Assembly: GCF_001544615.1 (NCBI RefSeq) | Contig: NZ_FCNV02000003.1 | Span: 310,001-374,000, forward strand | Direction of reading: 5' to 3' | Origin: Caballeronia concitans | Lineage (GTDB): Bacteria > Pseudomonadota > Gammaproteobacteria > Burkholderiales > Burkholderiaceae | DNA length: 64,000 bases | In this document: one piece after another, positions 52,132 through 61,964 of the stretch | How positions within the stretch are numbered: the stretch's first letter is position 1 | Layout of the letters: every line of letters begins with the position of its first letter | Program-made: the position numbers and the translations under genes | The notes under the pieces: model-generated | What the model was told of the DNA's origin: nothing | Databases searched by the model: none | What the model saw: the letters and a program-made list of their open reading frames with translations, nothing else

Positions 52132-54507
52132 TTGATTCAGGCACCACGCACAACGAAGCAGGGCTTCTTGCTGACGCGTCATTGGCGCGACACGGCAACC
52201 GGCACGGAGGTCGAGTTCTGGCTCGCCACCGATGACGGCCCGCGCAAGATTCGCATCGCTTCGCAAACACCCGTTGCATTCATTCGCGCCGAAGACGGCG
52301 ACAAAGCCGCACCGTTCGTTCGCACCGTGCGCGATGCGCAGCTTCGTGAATTGCCGCTCAAGGACTTTCGACAGAAGCCGGTGCTCGGCTTGTATTGCAC
52401 GCAGTATCGCCAGTTGCTCGCGCTCGAAAAGACGCTGAAAAATGCGGGCGTCAATGTGTTCGAAGCGGATATTCGTCCCACTGAACGCTATCTGATGGAG
52501 CGCTTCATCACGGCGCCCGTTTGCTTTGAAGACGACGGAACGAGCGGCGTCGTGCATAGTGAACTGACGCCATCGGCGGATTATCGGCCGGCGCTCAGGC
52601 TCGTATCGCTCGATATAGAAACGAGCGTGAAGGGCGAGTTGTATTCCATCGCGCTCGAAGGATGCGGCGCGCGCCAGGTCTACATGCTCGGGCCGCCGAA
52701 TGGCGATGCGAATGCCGCGCTCGACTTCGATCTCGACTATTGCACGAGCCGCGCCGAGATGTTGCAGCGCTTCAACGCGTGGATCGCGGAGCATGATCCG
52801 GACGCGATCATCGGCTGGAACGTGGTGCAGTTCGATCTGCGCGTGCTGCAAAAGCATGCCGACGATTACGGCGTGCCGCTTGCGCTGGGCCGCGATGGCG
52901 GCGTCGTCGAGTGGCGCGAGCACGGCATGAAGCGCAATCACTACTTTGTGTCGATTGCGGGACGGCTCGTGATCGACGGCATCGAAGCGTTGCGGTCGGC
53001 CACGTGGAACTTTCCGTCGTTCAGTCTCGAATACGTCGCGCAGTCTTTGCTGGGCGAAGGCAAGGCGATCGACAGTCCGTATGCGCGCATGGACGAAATC
53101 GAGCGGCGCTTTCAGGAAGACAAGCCTGCACTTGCACGCTATAACCTGACCGACTGCGAGCTCGTCACGAAGGTCTTCGAGAAAACGGAGTTACTGCCGT
53201 TCCTGCTCGAACGCGCGACCGTCACGGGTCTGGCCGCCGATCGCAGCGGCGGGTCCGTGGCGGCGTTCACGCATCTGTATATGCCGCGCATGCATCGGCT
53301 GGGCTATGTGGCGCCGAATCTCGGCGACGTGCCCGAGGAAGCCAGTCCCGGCGGCTTCGTCATGGACTCGCGGCCCGGCCTCTATGACTCCGTGCTCGTG
53401 CTCGACTACAAGAGCCTTTATCCGTCGATTATCCGCACGTTCCTGATCGATCCCGTGGGCCTCGCGCAAGGCATGAGCGAGACCGATGCAACGCGCACCG
53501 TGCCCGGCTTTCGCGGCGCGCTGTTTTCACGCGACACACATTGCCTGCCCTCGATCGTCGCGCAAGTCTGGCAAGGGCGCGAAGCCGCGAAGCGTCAGCG
53601 CAACAAGCCGCTTTCCCAAGCGCTCAAGATCATCATGAATTCGTTCTACGGCGTGCTGGGATCGAGCGGATGCCGCTTCTTCGATCCGCGGCTTGCATCG
53701 TCCATCACCATGCGCGGGCACGAAATCATGCATCGCACGCGCGAGCTGATCGAAGCGCGCGGCTATAGCGTCATCTACGGCGATACCGATTCGACCTTCG
53801 TATGGCTACGTCGCGCACGCGATGAAGACGACGCCGCGCGCATAGGCCGTGCGCTCGTCGAATACGTGAACGATCACTGGCGCAAGCATCTTCATGAAAC
53901 GTTCGGACTGGACAGCGCGCTCGAACTGCAATTCGAAACGCATTTCAAGCGCTTTCTGATGCCCACGATACGCGGCACTGAAGAGGGCAGCAAGAAGCGC
54001 TACGCCGGACTCACGCGCCGCGCCGACGGCAGCGAGGAAATCATCTATAAAGGGCTTGAGACGGTACGCACGGACTGGACGCCGCTCGCGCAACGTTTTC
54101 AGCAAGAGCTTTATATGCGCATCTTCAAAGGCGAGCCTTATGAGGACTTCGTGCGCGATTACGTCGACCGCACGCGGCGCGGCGAGATGGATGCGCTGCT
54201 GGTTTATCGCAAGCGTCTGCGACGAAGCCTCGACGAATACCAGCGAAACGTGCCGCCTCATGTGCGTGCTGCGCGCATCGCCGATGAATTCAACGCGCGG
54301 CAAGGACGTCCGCTGCAATATCAAAGCGGCGGCTGGATCAGTTATGTGATGACGCAGGGCGGGCCCGAGCCGGTCGAAGCGCGTTCGGCGCCCATCGACT
54401 ACGAGCATTACGTGAGCAAGCAGCTGGAGCCCGTGGCGGACGGCATTCTGCCTTTCATGCGCGACGATTTCACGGCGCTGATGTCGGGGCAGCAAGAGTT
54501 GTTTTGA
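52132..54507 (+). CDS. polB: DNA polymerase II (family B)
   Basis: This encodes 791 residues from TTG 52132, the only start in frame giving the normal N-terminus, with AAGGA 8 nt upstream. Exonuclease motif I DIET has D161. Polymerase motifs are [10 protein letters not shown] (D425), NSFYGVLG and YGDTDS (D551). It follows the E. coli enzyme almost end to end ([33 protein letters not shown]-like, QQELF). It does repair synthesis and translesion or replication restart with proofreading. No LexA-type box (CTG-N10-CAG) is visible in the 170-nt gap upstream. Confidence 0.97.
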   Translation: MIQAPRTTKQGFLLTRHWRDTATGTEVEFWLATDDGPRKIRIASQTPVAFIRAEDGDKAAPFVRTVRDAQLRELPLKDFRQKPVLGLYCTQYRQLLALEKTLKNAGVNVFEADIRPTERYLMERFITAPVCFEDDGTSGVVHSELTPSADYRPALRLVSLDIETSVKGELYSIALEGCGARQVYMLGPPNGDANAALDFDLDYCTSRAEMLQRFNAWIAEHDPDAIIGWNVVQFDLRVLQKHADDYGVPLALGRDGGVVEWREHGMKRNHYFVSIAGRLVIDGIEALRSATWNFPSFSLEYVAQSLLGEGKAIDSPYARMDEIERRFQEDKPALARYNLTDCELVTKVFEKTELLPFLLERATVTGLAADRSGGSVAAFTHLYMPRMHRLGYVAPNLGDVPEEASPGGFVMDSRPGLYDSVLVLDYKSLYPSIIRTFLIDPVGLAQGMSETDATRTVPGFRGALFSRDTHCLPSIVAQVWQGREAAKRQRNKPLSQALKIIMNSFYGVLGSSGCRFFDPRLASSITMRGHEIMHRTRELIEARGYSVIYGDTDSTFVWLRRARDEDDAARIGRALVEYVNDHWRKHLHETFGLDSALELQFETHFKRFLMPTIRGTEEGSKKRYAGLTRRADGSEEIIYKGLETVRTDWTPLAQRFQQELYMRIFKGEPYEDFVRDYVDRTRRGEMDALLVYRKRLRRSLDEYQRNVPPHVRAARIADEFNARQGRPLQYQSGGWISYVMTQGGPEPVEARSAPIDYEHYVSKQLEPVADGILPFMRDDFTALMSGQQELF

Positions 54508-54600
54508 CCGTTTCGCGACACGCGCCTTGAAGCGGGCGCGGCATTTGCTGCCGCATTTCACGATGCTTGCAACGGGAAAACGACATATGGAAGCATGCAC

Positions 54601-57261
54601 ATGATGACTGCGTCCACGGAAATCAGCCGCTCGCAACTGCGCAACCGCATTGTGAGCGATCTCGCGCAGGCGATATGGAAGTTCCGCCTGCAGACGCTCG
54701 CGGCTGTCACGCTGATGATCGCATCGCGGCTCGCGGTGGTCGCCGTGCCGCTCATGCTAAAGCACGTCATCGACGAATTCAGCCGGCCGACGGCGAACGC
54801 CGTGTTTCCGGTGTTCGTGATTCTCACGTACGTGTTGATGCGTTATCTCGGCGACGTGCTCAACGAAGCGCGCGATGTCATATTCAGCATCGTCACGCAG
54901 CACACCGTTGCATCATTCACCGAACGCACGTTCTCGCATCTGCACGGAATGGGTGCGCGCTTTCATGCACAGCGCGAAACGGGTGCCGTGGTGCGCGACG
55001 TGCAAAAGGGCGCGGATGGCATCGGCTTTCTGCTGGGCGTGGCCATCTTCACCATCGTGCCGACGTTGATCGAAATAGGCACGGTCGTCGCGATCATGGT
55101 GAGTCAGTATGCGCGGACTTTCACGATTGCCATCGGCTTGACGTTCGTCGGCTATGCGGTCTACACGCTTATTTTCACGCGCTATCGCATGCGCTTTCAG
55201 CGCGCGGTGAACCGGCTCGAAGCGCAATCGGACAGCCGGCTCGTGGACAGCCTGCTCAACTATGAAACGGTGAAGCTCTTCGCGAGCGAAGACGTCGAGC
55301 GCAAGCGCCTTTCGACCGTGCTCGAAAAATGGGTCACGGCGCGCACCGCGAATCAGCGGGCGTTGACCATTCTGCATGTCGGGCAAAGCACGGTCATCAC
55401 CATCGGCATTGGCGCAGTGATGCTGCTCGCCGCGCAGCACGTGGTGGCGGGCACGATGAGCGTCGGCGATCTCGTGCTGGTGAACGCGTATATCGTGCAG
55501 GTGTGCGCGCCGCTCAACACGCTCGGCTTCGTGTTTCGCGAGACGAACGACGCGATCGTGAACGTCGAACGCATGTTCGAAATTCTGCTTGCGCGTGGAC
55601 GTCGCGGTGAAGATGTCGATGAAGTCGAAGCGAAGCCGCTTCAAGTTACTGTAGGGGAGATCGAGTTCGAGCATGTGAATTTCGGCTACGATCCCGCGCG
55701 CCAGATTCTGCGCGATATCGATTTCCGCGCCCATCCCGGCAAGAAGCTCGCGGTGGTGGGCGGCAGCGGCTCGGGCAAGTCGACGCTGATGAAGCTGCTC
55801 TTCAGGCTCTACCAGCCGACGGCGGGCGTCATCACCATCGACGGTCAGGACCTGCGGCACGTCACGCAAAAGAGCCTGCGCGAAGCCATCGGCATCGTGC
55901 CGCAAGACACCGTGCTCTTTAACGATACGATCGCCTACAACATCGCCTATGGGCGTCCGAGTGCCACGCGTGCGGATGTCGTGCGCGCAGCGCGTGCGGC
56001 GCAACTCGACAGCTTCATCGAACGCCTGCCCGATCATTACGACACGCGCGTCGGCGAACGCGGCGTGCGGCTCTCGGGTGGCGAGCGGCAACGCATCGCC
56101 ATCGCGCGCGCCATTCTGAAAGATCCGCGCATCATCGTCTTCGATGAAGCGACGTCCGCGCTCGACACGCGTTCCGAACGCGCGATTCAAAGCGAGCTGG
56201 ACAGACTCGCGCAAGGACGCACGTCGATCGTGATCGCGCATCGGTTGTCCACGGTGGTCAATGCGGACTGGATTCTCGTGATGGAGCACGGGCGCATCGT
56301 CGAGCAGGGACAGCATGCGGAATTGATCGAGCGCGAGGGCGTCTATGCGCGCATGTGGTCGCTGCAATCCCAACAGGGCGAGCTTGCGCAAGTGCAGCGC
56401 AAGGTATCCGCGCAACCGGTCGGTCTCAACGCGTTGATTGCAGGCGTGGTCGATGGCTTGCATGAAGAGATCGTCGAACACGGTGTGCAGCTTTACACCA
56501 TGATGCCCGACGACGATCTGCGCGTGACCGGCGATCCCGGCGTGCTGCAACTCGTGATAGCCGACTTGTGCCGCACGGAAATTCGCGCGGCGGATCGCGG
56601 CGAGCGTGTCGAACTTCGCGTGGAACGCGAAGCGAATCAGGTGCGCGTATGCGTGCTCGGCCGCCGTGCGCAGCCCGCGCCGCTTTCGCAGAAACAGGCA
56701 CGCAGGCTGGAAGAAGCGTTGAGTGAAACGGGCGGCACGTTCACGGTCGGTTATGTCGATGGCCACCTCGCGTACGTCGCGATGATGCCCTTGCGGCCCG
56801 TCGTCGATACGGACGAACATGAGCCTGTTGAAACCGACGCGACCGGCAATCTCGACGGCCTGTGCGTGATGGTCCTCGACGATCAGGAAGCCGCACGCGA
56901 AGCACTCGGCGCGGTGCTGGAGACGACCGGCGCCGGCGTGCGCCTCGCGGCGTCGGGCAAGGAAGCGCTCGAATGGCTCGCGCAAACCCCGACTGAACAA
57001 TGGCCCGATGCGTTGCTATGCGACATCGTGCTCGGCGAAGAAGACGGTTATAAGGTGCTGCGCCGCGTGCGCGAACTAGAGGCGAGCCGTCGTGTATCGC
57101 TCGATCAGCGCATGCCGGCCATTGCATTGACCGGCCATACGCAAACCGAAGATCGGCTTCGCGCGCAAATGGCGGGCTTTCAAATGCACATGACGAAGCC
57201 GGTTCCCACGGAGCGGCTCATTGCAGCCATCCGTCAGGTCGCCGTTCCCACGGAAGCATGA
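54601..57261 (+). CDS. ABC exporter fused to a degenerate kinase ATPase domain and a receiver domain
   Basis: This encodes 886 residues from ATG 54601 (GGAAG 7 nt upstream; ATG 54595 also possible). Residues about 15-320 are a six-helix ABC exporter domain like the Atm1/HMT1 heavy-metal group. The ATPase has Walker A GGSGSGKST near 386, signature LSGGE near 491 and Walker B IIVFDEATSALD near 513. About 600-735 resembles a histidine-kinase ATPase region (DLRVTGDPGVLQLVIADLCRTE... VELRVEREANQVRV), but the N-box Asn and Gly boxes are lost and no phospho-His is present. About 755-880 is an intact receiver (DD near 759, D808 in CDIVLGEEDGY, Lys 866 in MTKPV). This order is unusual: transport that may be gated by phosphorylation. 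Substrate and kinase unknown. A ParB/Srx-like gene follows 12 nt later. Confidence 0.88.
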   Translation: MMTASTEISRSQLRNRIVSDLAQAIWKFRLQTLAAVTLMIASRLAVVAVPLMLKHVIDEFSRPTANAVFPVFVILTYVLMRYLGDVLNEARDVIFSIVTQHTVASFTERTFSHLHGMGARFHAQRETGAVVRDVQKGADGIGFLLGVAIFTIVPTLIEIGTVVAIMVSQYARTFTIAIGLTFVGYAVYTLIFTRYRMRFQRAVNRLEAQSDSRLVDSLLNYETVKLFASEDVERKRLSTVLEKWVTARTANQRALTILHVGQSTVITIGIGAVMLLAAQHVVAGTMSVGDLVLVNAYIVQVCAPLNTLGFVFRETNDAIVNVERMFEILLARGRRGEDVDEVEAKPLQVTVGEIEFEHVNFGYDPARQILRDIDFRAHPGKKLAVVGGSGSGKSTLMKLLFRLYQPTAGVITIDGQDLRHVTQKSLREAIGIVPQDTVLFNDTIAYNIAYGRPSATRADVVRAARAAQLDSFIERLPDHYDTRVGERGVRLSGGERQRIAIARAILKDPRIIVFDEATSALDTRSERAIQSELDRLAQGRTSIVIAHRLSTVVNADWILVMEHGRIVEQGQHAELIEREGVYARMWSLQSQQGELAQVQRKVSAQPVGLNALIAGVVDGLHEEIVEHGVQLYTMMPDDDLRVTGDPGVLQLVIADLCRTEIRAADRGERVELRVEREANQVRVCVLGRRAQPAPLSQKQARRLEEALSETGGTFTVGYVDGHLAYVAMMPLRPVVDTDEHEPVETDATGNLDGLCVMVLDDQEAAREALGAVLETTGAGVRLAASGKEALEWLAQTPTEQWPDALLCDIVLGEEDGYKVLRRVRELEASRRVSLDQRMPAIALTGHTQTEDRLRAQMAGFQMHMTKPVPTERLIAAIRQVAVPTEA

Positions 57262-57273
57262 GGAGCGCATGAC

Positions 57274-57870
57274 ATGGACACGAAAGCAACCGCGCGCATC
57301 GACGAATTGAAGCCGACGCAAGGCGCATTGGGCATGGAGCATGTGCGCGAGAAAATGCGTTTGACGCAAGAACAGCCCGAGCAGAACCGCGCGGCCTTCA
57401 TGGACGAACATGCGCTGCGTGTCGTGCGCGGTCCGGGCGGCACGCTGCACGTGATCGATCATCATCACTGGGCGCGCGCGTGGGATGAACTCGGCATGGA
57501 CATCGTACCCGTATCCATCGCATGCGACTTCAGCGACCGCGATCACGATGCATTCGTCGCGGCCATGCGCGAAGAAGGCTGGATTCATCCATTCGATGCA
57601 CAAGGCCGCGAAACATCGGTCGATGCATTGCCGCCTTCCATTGCCGCGATGCCCGATGATCCTTATCTCAGCCTGGCCGCGTTCGTGCGCATGGCGGGCA
57701 TGTTCGAAGACTCGCCGGAATTCAACGCCAAGTTCGCATGGGCAGACTATTTTCGCGAGCGCATCGAAGGCGATTTCGCATCGATCGCGGGCTTCGCCAA
57801 GGCGCTCGCGCAGGCAGTCGCGGCTTCGCGCGAAGACGAAGCGCGCGAACTGCCGGGCTTCAAAGCGTAG
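57274..57870 (+). CDS. ParB/Srx-fold protein (ParBc_2 type)
   Basis: This encodes 198 residues (GAGGAGCGC upstream), 12 nt after the ABC fusion gene and so in its operon. Domain features: [68 protein letters not shown] and [14 protein letters not shown]. This matches the ParB-like/sulfiredoxin-fold family (ParBc_2), which has no partition role; the IDHHHWARA segment is its hallmark. Some Srx-fold relatives bind or hydrolyse nucleotides. The biological role is unknown. Its last 11 nt overlap the end of the opposing decarboxylase gene. Confidence 0.85.
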   Translation: MDTKATARIDELKPTQGALGMEHVREKMRLTQEQPEQNRAAFMDEHALRVVRGPGGTLHVIDHHHWARAWDELGMDIVPVSIACDFSDRDHDAFVAAMREEGWIHPFDAQGRETSVDALPPSIAAMPDDPYLSLAAFVRMAGMFEDSPEFNAKFAWADYFRERIEGDFASIAGFAKALAQAVAASREDEARELPGFKA

Positions 57871-58843
57871 CCATTGCCGAGCGCGTTTCCTGGGCTTCGA
57901 TGATCTGCCGGAAGTAGGCCGCGGTGCGCCGCAGTCCTTCATCGAGCACGGTGACGGGCTGCCAGTCGAGCAGCTTGCGCGCTTGCGTGATATCCGGCTG
58001 ACGATGCCACGGATCGTCCATCGGCAGCGGCCGGAAGACGATCTCCGATTTCGATCCCGTCAACGCGACGATCCGCTGCGCGATCTCGAGCATCGATATC
58101 TCATGCGGATTGCCGAGATTCACGGGGCCGGTGACTTCATCGGGCGTGTTCATCAGGCGGATGAACGCATCGACCATGTCGTCGACATAGCAGAACGAGC
58201 GCGTTTGCGTGCCTTCGCCATACACGGTGATCGCCTCTCCGGCGAGCGCCTGCATCATGAAGTTGGACACCACGCGGCCATCGCTCGGATGCATGCGCGG
58301 ACCATACGTGTTGAAGATTCGCGCGATCTTGATGTTGAGCCCATGCTGCCGCCGATAATCCATGAAGAGCGTTTCGGCGCAGCGCTTGCCTTCGTCGTAG
58401 CACGAACGTGGACCGATGGGATTCACGTTGCCCCAATACGCCTCCTGCTGCGGATGCACGCGCGCATCGCCATAGACTTCGCTCGTCGATGCCTGAAAGA
58501 TCTTGGCCTTCACGCGCTTGGCGAGGCCCAGCATGTTGATTGCGCCATGCACGCTCGTCTTCGTCGTTTGCACCGGATCATGCTGATAATGAACCGGCGA
58601 TGCAGGACACGCGAGGTTATAGATTTCATCGACTTCCACATACAGCGGGAAGGTCACGTCGTGACGCATCAGTTCGAAGTTGGGGCTATCCAGCAGATGC
58701 GCGATGTTGTCCTTCGTGCCGGTGTAGAAGTTATCGACGCACAGCACGTCATGGCCTTGCGCGAGCAGCCGTTCGCACAGATGCGAGCCGAGAAAGCCCG
58801 CGCCGCCGGTCACCAGAATGCGCTTGCGAAATGCTTCTTTCAT
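57860..58843 (-). CDS. UDP-glucuronate decarboxylase (UDP-xylose synthase type)
   Basis: This encodes 327 residues. Extended SDR: cofactor loop [76 protein letters not shown] (catalytic Tyr-x-x-x-Lys); [21 protein letters not shown]; and [15 protein letters not shown]. All are typical of UDP-xylose synthase. It converts UDP-glucuronate to UDP-xylose with internally recycled NAD. Last gene of the visible polysaccharide operon; 49 nt after the upstream glycosyltransferase. Confidence 0.93.
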   Translation of the reverse strand: MKEAFRKRILVTGGAGFLGSHLCERLLAQGHDVLCVDNFYTGTKDNIAHLLDSPNFELMRHDVTFPLYVEVDEIYNLACPASPVHYQHDPVQTTKTSVHGAINMLGLAKRVKAKIFQASTSEVYGDARVHPQQEAYWGNVNPIGPRSCYDEGKRCAETLFMDYRRQHGLNIKIARIFNTYGPRMHPSDGRVVSNFMMQALAGEAITVYGEGTQTRSFCYVDDMVDAFIRLMNTPDEVTGPVNLGNPHEISMLEIAQRIVALTGSKSEIVFRPLPMDDPWHRQPDITQARKLLDWQPVTVLDEGLRRTAAYFRQIIEAQETRSAMATL

Positions 58844-58892
58844 GACGATTCCCTTTAATGGTGATGCATCCCGATTCGTTCAACGCATGCGC

Positions 58893-59852
58893 TCAACTGC
58901 ACACGTGCCGCAACGTCGCGTCCCATTCGGCGGCGAAGCGGTCGATATGAAAGCGTTCCAGCGCAAGCCGTCGCGCGCCTTCGCCCAGACGCCGCGCTTC
59001 GGCGGGGTCGCGTATCAGGCGCTGCATGGCATCGACGAGCGCGCTCGTATCGGTATGCACGAAGCCGCTTTCGCCGTTGCGTATGACGGTCGCCAGTTCC
59101 GTCGTGGCAAGGCCGATGATCGGCATGCCGATGGTCATTGCTTCGACGATTGCGAGGCCCAGGCTCGTCCAGCGAATCGGATTGAAGAAGAAACGGTATT
59201 GCGCGGTGAATGCGGCCAGATCCAGATTGCCGACTTCGCCGATTCCGCCCGCCGATTCCGCGTCCATGCCGACGAGATCGAGCGGCACGAGTTGCTTCGC
59301 CTCCGCGAATACGTCGTTGCCGAGCCTGCGCCCGCGCTGCCGCAAATGATTGATGACGACGATGCCGCGTTCCTTCTCGCCGCTATAACGCACGCCTTCC
59401 GGCACGACCACGCCGTGCTCGATCACGCGCGTGGGCGTCTCGCCGCTGTCCCACATCAGGCGATTGAAGTGCGTCACGTGTACGAGCAACGTGCTGCGAT
59501 CGTTTACCCAATGGCGCTGCTCGAAGGGATTCTCTTGCGGCGGATCATGTTCGATATAGACGCGCGGCAAGCGCCGTTGCGCATCGGACAGCAAGTTGAT
59601 GCGATAGTCGTCCCAATGCGTGCGATGCTGAAAGAGCACGACATCGAATTCTTGCGAAGCCACCCGATCCGCAGGGACTTCATGCACGTTGTCGCCCCAC
59701 GGCAGCACGCCGACCTTGCCCGCATAGCCCGGCGGATGACCGGGCTTGGTCACGAGATAAAAGTCGTGCTTCGCCTGGCTCAGGTAATACATGTAGTTGC
59801 CGTGGACATGCCACGTGAGCACGCGCAGACGTCGTTGATTAGCAGTGGGCAT
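58893..59852 (-). CDS. Glycosyltransferase family 1/4-type
   Basis: This encodes 319 residues from ATG 59852, inside the end of the upstream gene. The N-terminal part has VLTWHVHGNYMYYLSQAKHDFYLVTKPG, VVLFQHRTHWDDYRINLLSD. The C-terminal GT-B domain has RFFFNPIRWTSLGLAIVEAMTIGMPIIGLATTELATVIRNGESGFV, with the conserved Glu (E in LAIVEAM). It adds a sugar to a surface-glycan intermediate; donor unknown. Part of the coupled minus-strand operon. Confidence 0.9.
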   Translation of the reverse strand: MPTANQRRLRVLTWHVHGNYMYYLSQAKHDFYLVTKPGHPPGYAGKVGVLPWGDNVHEVPADRVASQEFDVVLFQHRTHWDDYRINLLSDAQRRLPRVYIEHDPPQENPFEQRHWVNDRSTLLVHVTHFNRLMWDSGETPTRVIEHGVVVPEGVRYSGEKERGIVVINHLRQRGRRLGNDVFAEAKQLVPLDLVGMDAESAGGIGEVGNLDLAAFTAQYRFFFNPIRWTSLGLAIVEAMTIGMPIIGLATTELATVIRNGESGFVHTDTSALVDAMQRLIRDPAEARRLGEGARRLALERFHIDRFAAEWDATLRHVCS

Positions 59853-60903
59853 CGGTTTCCAGTTTTTCTGCAGGCAATTGAAGTCGCGCAACGTCGAGCA
59901 CCTGCGCGACGCTGATATTCAGTGCGCACGGATGCCCATACGGGCATTCGCGAAACGCACAAGGGCGGCACGGCGGATAGTCCGCGAGCACGCGGTGACG
60001 TTCATGATCGAGCGGCGCCCAGCGTCGCGTGTCGCTGCCCGATGCGATGACCACGCTCTTCGTGCGCATCGCCGCCGCGACGTGAGAAAGGCCCGTGTCG
60101 TTGCATACGATGAGCCGCGCACGCGCGACGAGCGCCGCGAGTCCGCCCAGCGATGTCTTGCCCGTGAGATCGATCGCATCGAGGCCAGGCGTGCCGGCAA
60201 TACTCGCCGTGATGGACGCTTCGCTCGCGCTGCCTGTCAACGCGACTTGCCAGCCGTCGCGTGTCAGTGCAGCTGCCACTTGTGCAAAGCGTTCGGCGGG
60301 CCAGCGTCGCGAGGGCAATTGCGATCCCGCGTGAACGAGCACGAGGCGCGATGTATCGAGGCCATAGCGCTCGATCAAGGCATCGCATTCGCGCGTGTCT
60401 TGCGGCGTCAGCGGAATCTCGAGTTGCGTATCGCGTGCATCGATGCCGAGCGCATCCATCAATGCGTTATAGCGTGCGACTTCCTGAAGCTCATCGGGCC
60501 ACGGAATGAACACGCCTTCGCGCAGCGCTTCGTCAGGCTTGAGAAAGCCCGCGTTGATACGTGCATGCATCTGCTCCACGATATCGTTCGCCAAGCCGCC
60601 GCTGCCGTGCAATTGAATCGCGAGATCGAAGCGGCGCGCGCGCATCGCATCGTGGAAAGCGGGCAGATGTGCGTCGGTTTCCTCTTGCTCCGGAAAGCCG
60701 ATGGCGCCCGGAAACACGATGAGTTCATCGATGAGATGCGCATAGCGTTCGACGAAACTCTGCGCCCACGGCAAGCCGATCAGCGCGATATGCGCCTTCG
60801 GATACGTGCGACGCAATGCGCGCAACGCGGGCACGGCGCACAGCATGTCGCCGAGCTGAAGCGCGCGGAAGATCGCGATGCGCTCGACTTTCGCGGCTTT
60901 CAT
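59839..60903 (-). CDS. Glycosyltransferase family 9 (heptosyltransferase type)
   Basis: This encodes 354 residues from ATG 60903, overlapping the upstream stop (ATGA); the longer frame is a shadow. GT9 landmarks: RIAIFRALQLGDMLCAVPALRALRRTYPKAHIALIGLPWAQ, VLVHAGSQLPSRRWPAERFAQVAAAL, VCNDTGLSHVAAAM and a C-terminal Cys-rich PPCRPCAFRECPYGHPC, as in the heptosyltransferase-like group for LPS core or other glycans. Cytosolic face of the inner membrane. The acceptor is unknown. Confidence 0.92.
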   Translation of the reverse strand: MKAAKVERIAIFRALQLGDMLCAVPALRALRRTYPKAHIALIGLPWAQSFVERYAHLIDELIVFPGAIGFPEQEETDAHLPAFHDAMRARRFDLAIQLHGSGGLANDIVEQMHARINAGFLKPDEALREGVFIPWPDELQEVARYNALMDALGIDARDTQLEIPLTPQDTRECDALIERYGLDTSRLVLVHAGSQLPSRRWPAERFAQVAAALTRDGWQVALTGSASEASITASIAGTPGLDAIDLTGKTSLGGLAALVARARLIVCNDTGLSHVAAAMRTKSVVIASGSDTRRWAPLDHERHRVLADYPPCRPCAFRECPYGHPCALNISVAQVLDVARLQLPAEKLETDAHC

Positions 60904-61964
60904 ATGAACAGCACGCGGAATTTGACCGCGCCGTAGAGCCGCCAATAGATCGAGAGGAATGGAATCCACAGGGACGTCCATGCCATTTCGAGTATGTGCG
61001 AGCGCGTGAGCGCCGTGGACCTGAGCCGCTTGAAGCAGAACCATGCGGAAAGGCATAGCCATATCTCGATTCCCAGCAGCCCGAGTGTTGCATTGCCATT
61101 CGCAAAGGCGAGCAGGGCGATCACGACTACGGCGAGTATCGCGTAGTAAAGGAGCGGCGGCGTGCTCCTGATGCGCGTCTTGAAGAGTTCGCGATGCTTC
61201 TTGTAGAGCAGCGCATCGAATTGACTCTTCTTCTGCTGCGAAAGACTCACGCCCCAGCGCGCGGGACGCACGGGATGCAGCACGATCGCATCGTCCGAGC
61301 GAACGATGTGCGCGCCCGATCGCATCAGCTTGAATTGAAGGTCCGAGTCTTCGCGCCATGCCGATGTGAACCGCGCATCGAAGCCGCCGACACGCTTGAG
61401 CGCCGAACGCGTGACGAACGTATTGGCCGTCGCGAACTCGGTATGCGAAAGACCCGCGGCATCCTGCTCATAATCGGTCGGACGCGGGCCGAGCGGCACG
61501 ACAATGCGGCCCGATACTGCATCCGCGCCCGTGCCTGCATGCAGCGCTGCGACGCCTGCCGCGAGCCAATGCGGATCGGGGATCGTGTCGTCGTCGGTGA
61601 AGGCGATCGACGCAGCGTTCGATGCCCGCCATCCCGCGTTGCGCGCGCCCGCCGGTCCTTGCGTCGCGGTCACGGGCACATAGCGAATGCGCGGGCCTTG
61701 CTCGAACTCGCGTGCAAGCGAGGCCACGCGCGAACGCGTCGCTTCATCGGGACCGTCGTCGCATACGATGATCTCGTAACGCGCCTTGTCATAGTCCTGC
61801 GCGATGATCGCGCGCAGACAGCGTTCGAGCATGTCGGGGCGGCGATACGTCGGCACGACGACGGACACATCGAAGGCCATGTCCGACGCATTGCTCATGG
61901 TGGCTTCATACGCCGCCGCGTCTCTTGCGTTATCGAACGGGATCGAGCCCGCAATCGTGCTCAT
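60900..61964 (-). CDS. Glycosyltransferase family 2 with membrane tail
   Basis: This encodes 354 residues. The GT-A domain (about 30-270): VSVVVPTYRRPDMLERCLRAII, IIVCDDGPDEATRSR, GPAGARNAGWRASNAASIAFTDDDTIPDPHW (metal-binding DDD) and WREDSDLQFKLMRSGAHIV. Two membrane helices follow (about 280-330), anchoring it in the inner membrane. The start overlaps the upstream carbamoyltransferase stop (ATGA), and its stop overlaps the next start. It builds a surface glycan; donor unknown. Confidence 0.93.
   Translation of the reverse strand: MSTIAGSIPFDNARDAAAYEATMSNASDMAFDVSVVVPTYRRPDMLERCLRAIIAQDYDKARYEIIVCDDGPDEATRSRVASLAREFEQGPRIRYVPVTATQGPAGARNAGWRASNAASIAFTDDDTIPDPHWLAAGVAALHAGTGADAVSGRIVVPLGPRPTDYEQDAAGLSHTEFATANTFVTRSALKRVGGFDARFTSAWREDSDLQFKLMRSGAHIVRSDDAIVLHPVRPARWGVSLSQQKKSQFDALLYKKHRELFKTRIRSTPPLLYYAILAVVVIALLAFANGNATLGLLGIEIWLCLSAWFCFKRLRSTALTRSHILEMAWTSLWIPFLSIYWRLYGAVKFRVLFI

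Noticed and set aside
54601-57261. C39 peptidase-exporter for the GG-leader peptides
   Set aside because: The N-terminus lacks a peptidase domain and the gene is 54 kb away.
57274-57870. Chromosome-partition ParB
   Set aside because: It lacks the ParB helix-turn-helix and a ParA neighbour; only the ParB/Srx fold is present.
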